Positions 37,378 to 42,982 of a DNA stretch of 42,982 bases are shown in pieces. Numbering within the stretch: the first letter of the stretch is position 1; each line of letters opens with the position of its first letter. The stretch is taken from the NCBI RefSeq assembly GCF_021568285.1, contig NZ_JAKGTQ010000012.1:1-42982 (forward strand). The letters are read 5' to 3'. Position numbers and translations under genes: made by a program. This DNA is from Rheinheimera sp. UJ63 (GTDB taxonomy: Bacteria > Pseudomonadota > Gammaproteobacteria > Enterobacterales > Alteromonadaceae). The notes under the pieces were generated by a model. The model was not told the DNA's origin, made no database searches, and saw nothing but the letters and a program-made list of their open reading frames with translations.

Positions 37378-38545
37378 TATCAGAGTACGTGCTTCAAATA
37401 TGTTACAAATCGATTTCCAATATATGCGTGAGCGCTGCCGTGAACAAACAGCATTGCCTGACACTCCAGCAAACCGGAAAACGTTAACCAAGCTGTTAGA
37501 GAAAATTGATGCGGAAATTTTGCTTGGAACCTTTGTTTACAGCAATTATTTCCCGAACAGCAAAATGGTCGCTCGGTTTGAAAAACAGCAACAGCGTTTG
37601 CTTGCTGGAAACCGGGCTCAGCGGCTGCCAACATTGGAAGAGTTTGCCAATATTTGGCTTGATGAAATGCAAGTTAGCTGGCGCGAGTCATATCGTAAAA
37701 CGATTTCGATATTGGTTCAGAATCGGCTTATCCCTTACTTTGGCAAGATGGAAGTCGACCACATCACAAAGGCTGATTTAATCCAGTTTCGCGCCACACT
37801 CGGCAAAGTTCGTCGCGAAAACGGAGAACAGATTTCAGCAGGTTATATTAACCGTCATCTAAAAGTTATTCAGATGATCCTTAGTGAAGCAGCCGACCGT
37901 TACCAGTTTACTGCGCCTGTGCGCTTAAAACCACTGAAAATGCAAAAGTCTGATGTGGACCCATTTACATTAGATGAAGTGCAAATGTTCTTGCAGCATG
38001 CTCCTGAGCAATTTAAAGATTACTACGTTGTGCGTTTCTTTACGGGGATGCGAACCGGCGAGATTGATGGTTTAAAATGGCGTTTTGTCGACTTTGACCG
38101 AAACATCATTTTAGTGCGAGAAACCTGGGTGGGTGGCCGCACGGAATACACCAAGAATGATGGTTCACAGCGTGAAATTCACATGTCGAAACCCGTACGT
38201 GAAGCACTGCAGCGGCAATATGCTGCACGCACAAAATCTGAGTACGTATTTTCAACGCGAAATGGTACGCCCCATAATCACCGTAATGTTACTCAACGGG
38301 TATGGTATCCCACGCTCAAACAGTGTGAGCTTCGGGACCGAGTGCCATATCAAACGCGACATACAGCCGCTACGCTTTGGTTGGCTGCTGGGGAGAACCC
38401 TGAATGGATTGCTCGGCAAATGGGACACACCACCACAGAAATGTTGTTCCGTGTTTATAGTCGCTTTGTGCCTAACTTAACGCGGCAAGATGGCTCAGCT
38501 TTTGACCTGTTGCTTAAAGCTCATATTCCAGGAGAAGTAGCATGA
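37370..38545 (+). CDS. Tyrosine recombinase/integrase, DUF3596 arm-binding type
   Basis: 391 residues from GTG 37370, chosen because GGAGGA lies seven bases upstream and the protein then begins with the arm-binding domain (VGNIRVRASNMLQIDFQY). A core-binding domain follows at about 87-190. Catalytic residues from this start: R228 (TGMRTGE), K262 (YTKNDGS), R330 (YQTRHTAA), H353 (QMGHTT) and Y363 (RVYSRF). The set is complete, so it may be active. Position 327 has Y in place of the first box-II histidine, as in many phage integrases of this group. It ends in an ATGA overlap with the next ORF. Confidence 0.93.
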   Translation: MGNIRVRASNMLQIDFQYMRERCREQTALPDTPANRKTLTKLLEKIDAEILLGTFVYSNYFPNSKMVARFEKQQQRLLAGNRAQRLPTLEEFANIWLDEMQVSWRESYRKTISILVQNRLIPYFGKMEVDHITKADLIQFRATLGKVRRENGEQISAGYINRHLKVIQMILSEAADRYQFTAPVRLKPLKMQKSDVDPFTLDEVQMFLQHAPEQFKDYYVVRFFTGMRTGEIDGLKWRFVDFDRNIILVRETWVGGRTEYTKNDGSQREIHMSKPVREALQRQYAARTKSEYVFSTRNGTPHNHRNVTQRVWYPTLKQCELRDRVPYQTRHTAATLWLAAGENPEWIARQMGHTTTEMLFRVYSRFVPNLTRQDGSAFDLLLKAHIPGEVA

Positions 38546-38844
38546 TCCAGATTGAAACGATCCCAGCAATTCGTAAAGTCATGTTAGACAAAATATACCG
38601 CGCCCATGTACGAAAATTAACGGCAAGTTTAATCGCTGCGTTAAAGATTGACCCTAATAGTCGTGATTTAGTGGCAATTTGTGGTACTGGTGGCGAAGCG
38701 GATAACTGTGAAGCTGTTTATGTGTGGGTAAAGCGACAAACGTGTTGTGTCAGCTGCATTAAAGGATTGGACTTTAAAATGCTGCAACATCGGTTTTTGA
38801 CTTTTTTGCTCGACAATAGTCATCAAACAGAATATTACGAGTAA
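38542..38844 (+). CDS. Hypothetical protein coupled to the integrase
   Basis: 100 residues, not recognised. Its ATG overlaps the integrase TGA (ATGA), so expression is tied to int. It has an N-terminal basic helix (IRKVMLDKIYRAHVRKLTASLIAALK) and four cysteines, three of them close together (TCCVSC), which could bind a metal. A terminator follows 50 bp later. It may modulate recombination or be a passenger of the element. Confidence 0.65.
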   Translation: MIQIETIPAIRKVMLDKIYRAHVRKLTASLIAALKIDPNSRDLVAICGTGGEADNCEAVYVWVKRQTCCVSCIKGLDFKMLQHRFLTFLLDNSHQTEYYE

Positions 38845-38895
38845 AGAGATATCAAAAATCAGCAATGGATTGTGCCGAAAGAACTTTATGAAAAA

Positions 38896-38938
38896 CCTCA
38901 ACAGTTGCAAGTTTTGAAATTGCTGTTGGGGCTTTTTT
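38896..38938 (+). terminator. Intrinsic terminator closing the xis-int operon
   Basis: CCTCAACAG (38896-38904) pairs with CTGTTGGGG (38923-38931), one G-T pair, and is followed by CTTTTTTA. The loop is 18 nt. Confidence 0.75.
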
Positions 38939-39193
38939 ATTAATAAAGCAGGTTAGACTATGCCTTTACATTTGATGTTTTTCACCGATGTTTTATCTGT
39001 TAGGTACACCAGTGAATAGAGGCATTAGTGGCAGTGCACACATCTAGAGCGATTTTTATTTATCCTAATACTGGCAATTAACTACTTTCAACTAGTTGTT
39101 GTTTTGAGCGAGTTACGACATTTTTCACAAAACCATGAGTTTTTGGACTTTTTATAAATCAGATCTCATCGTAGTTAATTTCAATCAACTCAC

Positions 39194-39242
39194 CATGACT
39201 TCGTAATGGCTTCGTTTACACGTAGTCATGTGTGTCTATAAT
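39194..39242 (+). promoter_or_regulatory. Promoter and operator of the HTH gene cassette
   Basis: TTTACA (39215-39220) and a consensus TATAAT (39237-39242) are 16 bp apart. CATGACTTCG (39194-39203) and CGTAGTCATG (39221-39230) form a 10-bp inverted repeat with one mismatch that straddles the -35, which suggests autorepression by the downstream HTH protein. The preceding interval 38940-39190 has no gene; it holds the 10-bp palindrome CAACTAGTTG at 39089. Confidence 0.6.
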
Positions 39243-39275
39243 GTTCTTAACTTTATTCAATGGTGAGAAGAAATA

Positions 39276-40298
39276 ATGGCACAGCAGTCTATTCAATTAA
39301 TAAAAAGTTTTTTAAAACATCTTAGAACCCAACAAGGGCAAACCCAAGAGGCAATAGCCGAAGTATGTGAAATCAGTCTTCGGCAGTATCAGAATGTTGA
39401 GAAAACCGGGTGTACTACCAAAAGTGTTATCTCGCGCTTAGCTAATTACTTTGGCTGTTCAGTTAATGAGCTGATTAAAAATGAAATCCAAGATAGCTCG
39501 CTATGGTATATCAAAAGATCTGAATCAAAGTGTGGTCAGGTTGTAGATGGATATGTCGATGCTTTAGCGGAAATCCAAAAACAAGCCATCGCCTATCCAA
39601 ATGAACTTAATCCTAAGTTAAAAATTACCGATGGCGCTCAAGTTAAAGAAATATCCGTTGGTATTGACAATAATGAACATAAATGGGTTATGCGGCCAAT
39701 AAAATTCAATGAAAATATTGGTTTGTTATGGACGGAGCTCACTGAATGGCAGCAGGAGACTTGGCAATCGACATGTAATAAATTGCTTTATGGATGTGTA
39801 GAACATGTTTTCTTAGACGGCAAGCCACTTGTTCCTGAAGGTGTTACGCCAAAATTTATCGTTGAGTTTATTGAGACTGGTAAAGGTAAAAAAATAGATA
39901 CCGGCTATCGCATATTTGATTCTTCTGCAGAATTCAGAGCATCATTTTCTCAATGGCTTGAAACTGTGATTAGAACTACTGATTTTTCCCACTTTGGAAA
40001 TGGCGAACTTAATATCTTTTACGGTTTTAAAGATGAAATGAGCAAATCAGTTAACATTTACAAAGGGTGGGTAAATGGCGATGGCGAAATAATTAAAGCG
40101 CCTTGGTCTGCGGCAAATATAGAGAGCTTGATAGACACCATGAACAAAATAAAAAGAGGCGCAGGCTATTTACCTTTGCCAATTGGGATTGGCGAGAATT
40201 TTGAAGGTGATGAGCCACCACCATTTGAAGCAGAAATTAAGCTAAAAAAAGAGACTAAAATACCTGATATAGATTTTTGTTTATATCCAATCAATTAA
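39276..40298 (+). CDS. HTH protein with uncharacterised C-terminal domain
   Basis: 340 residues. The N terminus (about 8-68) is a Cro/C1-type HTH (RTQQGQTQEAIAEVCEISLRQYQNVE). The remaining ~270 residues match nothing I know and are acidic and aromatic-rich, with segments VMRPIKFNENIGLLWTEL and GAGYLPLPIGIGENFEGDEPPPF. There is no signal peptide or transmembrane helix, so it is cytoplasmic. It starts at ATG after GGTGAGAAG. Two very small genes follow within 30 bp. Low G+C relative to the core region fits horizontal acquisition. It could be a regulator with a sensing domain, or an antitoxin-like or defence factor; the sequence does not decide. Confidence 0.75.
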   Translation: MAQQSIQLIKSFLKHLRTQQGQTQEAIAEVCEISLRQYQNVEKTGCTTKSVISRLANYFGCSVNELIKNEIQDSSLWYIKRSESKCGQVVDGYVDALAEIQKQAIAYPNELNPKLKITDGAQVKEISVGIDNNEHKWVMRPIKFNENIGLLWTELTEWQQETWQSTCNKLLYGCVEHVFLDGKPLVPEGVTPKFIVEFIETGKGKKIDTGYRIFDSSAEFRASFSQWLETVIRTTDFSHFGNGELNIFYGFKDEMSKSVNIYKGWVNGDGEIIKAPWSAANIESLIDTMNKIKRGAGYLPLPIGIGENFEGDEPPPFEAEIKLKKETKIPDIDFCLYPIN

Positions 40299-40327
40299 AC
40301 CTGATGTTAACTAAAATGGAAAACAAC

Positions 40328-40426
40328 ATGGCGAAATCAAAAAATCCAGCACCCCTAAATGGACCAAGTAAAACAGGTAATAAATCAGGTGGAGGGCGCG
40401 GTAATAACCCATCGCGTAGCAATTAA
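40328..40426 (+). CDS. Tiny Gly/Asn/Ser-rich protein (32 aa)
   Basis: A 32-residue basic, low-complexity peptide with PLNGPSKTGN and SGGGRGNNPS segments, probably disordered. ATG is preceded by TGGAAAACAAC. Its TAA is followed immediately by the ATG of the next gene. The sequence does not look like random translation, and I have an unverified impression of similar small proteins in marine gammaproteobacteria. Role unknown. Confidence 0.55.
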   Translation: MAKSKNPAPLNGPSKTGNKSGGGRGNNPSRSN

Positions 40427-40582
40427 ATGTCGAGTGATTTTCAAGAAGGGTATAACACTTATTGGGAAGGCTCTGCCAAGTCGGCTAATCCGTATTTCTG
40501 GTCTAGCAACACATGGTGGATGGTAGAGGATTGGGATAGAGGTTGGGATGCGGCTCATCATGAGAACTATGACGATGATTAA
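40427..40582 (+). CDS. Rmf-like small protein (51 aa)
   Basis: 51 residues with the pattern of ribosome modulation factor: FQEGYNTYWEGS, then NPY, then WDRGWDAAH, matching the GY-G-PY-W-GW-A skeleton of Rmf, which drives 70S dimerisation. It lacks the basic N terminus of true Rmf and ends in an acidic tail (NYDDD), so it may bind a different partner. No base separates it from the upstream stop, so it depends on translational coupling. Confidence 0.55.
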   Translation: MSSDFQEGYNTYWEGSAKSANPYFWSSNTWWMVEDWDRGWDAAHHENYDDD

Positions 40583-41299
40583 CGTAATTGCCACTTAAGC
40601 ACGAAAGCTACAATTTAAGCGTAACAGCACCCACACCGCAAAGTGAGGTTGCCGTTATGCTTACTTATTACTATTTGATCTGATAATGAATATTACCTAT
40701 TAATCGCCTGCTTTTAGAACCTTTAATGCTTTCTTCTAGCTGGAAAATACTAAAGTTGAGAATCTGTTATTCGTCAGGCGTAAGACTTATAACGCGTGTT
40801 AAATTACCAGCCGCTGAGATCTGTTCGTCAGTTAAAGACTGTTCGATATGCTTCACCATCCTCATTTCTGAACGAGCTTTATTCATCTCACAAACTAAAA
40901 TATCTCCTATGGCAAAAACCTAGTTCAGAACATAACTCATCAGGTAGAGAGAGGGTTATTCTTTTTTATCTCAACGGTGTAGCCCATCTTAAGCTCAGTT
41001 TTTGTTATGGGTAAATGCTCTTATGAGCCAAGTACAAATTGAACAACTTGTCACCAATCAATGTCGTTATCCTGCCAAGATTACCTATCTAATATTAGGG
41101 TTCAGGATCAGCAAGGAGAGCTTGAAAAATACTGTTCTGTGCCAGCTAAAGTGGTCGCTTCTTTCTGACGGTTGTTTTCAAATTGTTATAATAAAAGGCT
41201 TGGCACTAGCAGTGCCAGTAATGGCGTTGTGAATTAACAATGATTGGTAAAAAACGTTTTCAAATGAGTGGTCCTGTAAGTGCAATTAACCAACTGGAT
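40583..41299. other. Interval without a confident gene; possible relics
   Basis: About 700 bp with only short frames. On the minus strand 40886-40767 encodes 39 residues (MNKARSEMRMVKHIEQSLTD...), with GTGAG just before the ATG; it looks protein-like but ends early. On the plus strand a frame from ATG 41023 to 41232 gives 69 residues. In another frame the same DNA reads MSLSCQDYLSNIRVQDQQ up to a stop at 41167-41169. That suggests a frameshifted remnant. I would not annotate any of these as functional. Confidence 0.4.
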
Positions 41300-41690
41300 T
41301 CTTATCCACGGCGATTTTTTACCTCTTGAGGTGCGCATGGGTAAAGGGGGTAAGTGGCGTGATGCTATATTCACAGCGATTTTTTACCTCTCTAGTTGCC
41401 CATGAGTAAAGGTATTTGTAGTGGTGGAATGCTATATCCATGGCGATTTTTTACCCCTTGGAGTGCACAAGGGTAAAAGGGGTAGTGGCGTGTTGCTATA
41501 TTTACGGCGATTTTTTACCTCTCTAGGTGCCCATGAGTAAAGATATTTGTAGTGGTGGAATGCTATATCCATGGCGATTTTTACCCCCCTAGGTGCACGG
41601 GTATAAAGGCGTTTAGTGGTGGGATGCCTATATTTACGGCGGTTTTTTACCTCTTGAGGTGCCAGTGTGTGAAGGCGGTTAGTAATACTG
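41300..41690. repeat. Tandem ~66-bp hairpin repeat array
   Basis: Six imperfect units begin with GGCGATTTTTTACC or close variants at 41310, 41375, 41442, 41507, 41573 and 41638 (spacing 64-67 bp). Each holds an inverted repeat of the type TTTACC...GGTAAA; the unit at 41442 has TTTTACCC paired with GGGTAAAA. Units 2 and 4 are nearly identical over about 65 bp, as are the linkers before units 3 and 5, giving a two-unit superperiod of about 131 bp. Linkers read AGTGGCGT or AGTGGTGG and then TGCTATAT. A weaker seventh copy may lie at 41711-41760. No coding potential is apparent. Function unknown. Confidence 0.8.
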
Positions 41691-41909
41691 CTGCAAAATT
41701 CAAAGTGATGCTTTACCTAGCCAAGTTTGGGATGCCCATTTTAAGTGGCGTAATACGGATCAATTTTTATTACGAATAATACAACCGATGCTAGTGTGTA
41801 TTCATTAAAAATGAGAATTGGTCTGTAAAATACCAAGTGTCTTGTTTTTTACCGTTGAACAATCTAGTTTTATATTTTGTTTTGTAATTAACCGTTGCGA
41901 GGATACGAA

Positions 41910-42278
41910 TTGACGCCGTTCAAGATAGGTTCTGCACCAGAGCAGGGTATTGAGCAACCAAAGGCGTGGGCAGAGGCGTTTTTTACTACGATTGATCACC
42001 TAGCTGCTTTTGTTGATCTTCCTCCTCAGTCTCTTAAAAGGCAAGAGCGTGTAAAGCAATCGAAAGTGCAAACGAGGTTAATCGAGATCCATGCACTATT
42101 ACGTCGGGTGCGGCCCTGGTTTAATTCGGATCAGGCTGCATGGGCATGGTATATCGGTGAGCCGATTGTCGCTTTTGAGCAATTAACGCCATCAAAAATT
42201 ATTAAAAAATTTCATGGCTCAGGTGTTGAGGCATTGAATGATTGGATCACAGAGCGAGAAATGGGCGGTTTCAATTAG
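41910..42278 (+). CDS. DUF2384-type (MbcA/ParS/Xre antitoxin-like) protein
   Basis: 122 residues from TTG 41910, chosen because GAGGAT sits five bases upstream; TTG 41895 is the longest alternative. The C-terminal AWAWYIGEPIVAFEQLTPSKIIKKFHGSGVEALNDWI segment followed by EMGGFN resembles the toxin-binding DUF2384 domain of RES-Xre systems (small domain, then W-P----G-TP, then a terminal G-GF/Y). The N-terminal half is helical but not a clear HTH. In such systems a RES-domain NAD-degrading toxin gene should follow, but none is seen in the remaining 700 bp. Confidence 0.55.
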   Translation: MTPFKIGSAPEQGIEQPKAWAEAFFTTIDHLAAFVDLPPQSLKRQERVKQSKVQTRLIEIHALLRRVRPWFNSDQAAWAWYIGEPIVAFEQLTPSKIIKKFHGSGVEALNDWITEREMGGFN

Positions 42279-42577
42279 TGGCATTTTGCTAAACTGAGGT
42301 AGTTTAATAATCCACTATTGATATCCCACCTCTATTTCTTGATCTAATGCGGTTAGTTCAACAAGAACAGTGAGTCTTGTGTGTTAGAAAAAGCAGGCTA
42401 AGAAATTAGTACATCCGGCACAGACAGGCCACACGCTCTGGCCAACGACATGACAAACCATTCATTTTGAGTACTAAAGTAATAGACCGTAGTGTCAGTA
42501 TGTTCGGGTTTTAAAATGTGCGTTGATAGTCTGCTATTCCTACATCATGAAGTGCATTACTGTCTGTAGAAAGCGTA
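42279..42577. other. Intergenic stretch with small hairpins
   Basis: No open frame of note. TAAACT-GAGGT-AGTTTA just after the DUF2384 stop and ACAAGA-ACAGTGAG-TCTTGT near 42365 are short inverted repeats without U-tracts. Nothing else identified. Confidence 0.4.
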
Positions 42578-42677
42578 TAAGTAAAACTGTGTTTTTTTAA
42601 GTAAAACGAGTGGCTTGTAAGTGGAATGGTTGGTTTGTAAGTGTTACCTTAAATATATAAGTATTTTATCTTTAGTG
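42578..42677. repeat. Five phased TAAGT boxes at exact 20-bp period
   Basis: TAAGT begins at 42578, 42598, 42618, 42638 and 42658. The first two share TAAGTAAAAC; boxes 3 and 4 share the upstream context GTTTGTAAGTG or GCTTGTAAGTG. A 20-bp period is about two helical turns, so all boxes face one side of the helix. The last box ends about 40 bp before the ATG of the Fic-like gene, so this is most simply a cooperative operator array for that gene. Iteron-like use is another option. Confidence 0.7.
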
Positions 42678-42701
42678 ATAACTAACAAGGTATTCTTACA
42701 G

Positions 42702-42982
42702 ATGAGCCCAATAGGGTACACCTACCTAAATCAGTTTTACAAACTACTGCTTCCGAAGCTGAATGTCGAGGTCTTTGCTGATAAATCAGTGTCAGCAGAC
42801 AGCATAGTAGATTTTGGTTCATCTAAAAGAAGAGTGATACCTGCCACAAGAAAAATTACCGACTCACCCTATGAGCACATGTGCGCTGCAATTAAATACC
42901 AAGGTATTCGTCTTCATTTTTTTGCTGCAATATTCAAAGTCATTGATGTAAATGAATTTGCAGATTTCATTCGAGCATCACC
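42702..42982 (+). CDS. Partial gene, probable Fic-family protein N terminus
   Basis: 93 codons from ATG 42702 to the window edge, open throughout. Begins MSPIGYTYLNQFYKLLLP; the later segment YEHMCAAIKYQGIRLHFFAAIFKVIDVNEFADFIR resembles the N-terminal helical region of a group of Fic/DOC-family AMP-transferases, which start with IGY-YL and carry an H---A-K--GI-L block. The catalytic HPFxxGNG motif would lie beyond the window, so the assignment cannot be confirmed. ATTCTTACAG before the ATG contains no strong ribosome site. Confidence 0.45.
   Translation, partial: MSPIGYTYLNQFYKLLLPKLNVEVFADKSVSADSIVDFGSSKRRVIPATRKITDSPYEHMCAAIKYQGIRLHFFAAIFKVIDVNEFADFIRAS

Noticed and set aside
41300..41690. 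Integron attC sites
   Set aside because: No RYYYAAC/GTTRRRY core sites, no integron integrase and no cassette genes between the units.

Overview
The window reads as chromosome from a gammaproteobacterium of the Alteromonadales/Chromatiales type; Rheinheimera, Alishewanella or a relative is my best guess from protein style and gene order, but this rests on recognition, not on a search. The order mreB-mreC-mreD-maf-rng-yhdP-(nitrilase)-tldD and the divergent darP/pmbA pair are conserved core loci in this class.

Region 1 (1-23.6 kb) is housekeeping. After a gene-poor start that carries a double hairpin resembling CsrA sites, there is a PLP-dependent ACC deaminase/D-cysteine desulfhydrase homologue on the minus strand. 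Then comes a tightly packed plus-strand run: cell-shape genes mreBCD, Maf, RNase G, the AsmA-like YhdP, a nitrilase-family amidase and TldD. These are followed by a branched-chain aminotransferase, two membrane PH-domain proteins, DarP (minus), PmbA/TldE, an acetyl-CoA hydrolase/CoA-transferase, an M3-family lipoprotein peptidase (minus) and an orphan CHASE-PAS histidine kinase (minus).

Region 2 (23.6-36.8 kb) begins at a tRNA-Arg(CCG) gene with its own promoter and terminator. It holds a complete type I-F CRISPR-Cas system: cas1, cas2-cas3 fusion, csy1, csy2, csy3, csy4/cas6f, a terminator, a leader and an array of 63 identical 28-bp repeats plus decayed copies at the leader-distal end. Notable points are: (i) the newest spacer is a 3-mismatch version of an old one, with one mismatch in the seed; (ii) one spacer occurs twice exactly; (iii) the leader and the cas1 upstream region share an 18-bp box; (iv) a single intact type I-C repeat sits just past the decayed I-F repeats, although no I-C cas genes are in the window.

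Region 3 (36.8-43.0 kb) is accessory DNA. A small repressor divergent from an excisionase-like gene and a DUF3596-type tyrosine integrase forms an integration module, with a small ORF translationally coupled to the integrase. It is followed by an autoregulated-looking HTH gene with two tiny downstream genes (a Gly/Asn-rich 32-mer and an Rmf-like 51-mer), a decayed stretch, an array of about six ~66-bp hairpin repeats, a DUF2384 (MbcA/ParS-like) protein without a visible RES toxin, and the start of a Fic-like gene. The Fic-like gene is preceded by five TAAGT boxes at an exact 20-bp period.

The CRISPR-Cas locus therefore lies between a tRNA gene and an integrase. I could not find a duplicated tRNA 3' end that would prove it is one integrated island. 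The strongest candidates for something undescribed are the phased TAAGT boxes, the ~66-bp hairpin array, the HTH/32-mer/Rmf-like cassette and the cas/leader shared box.
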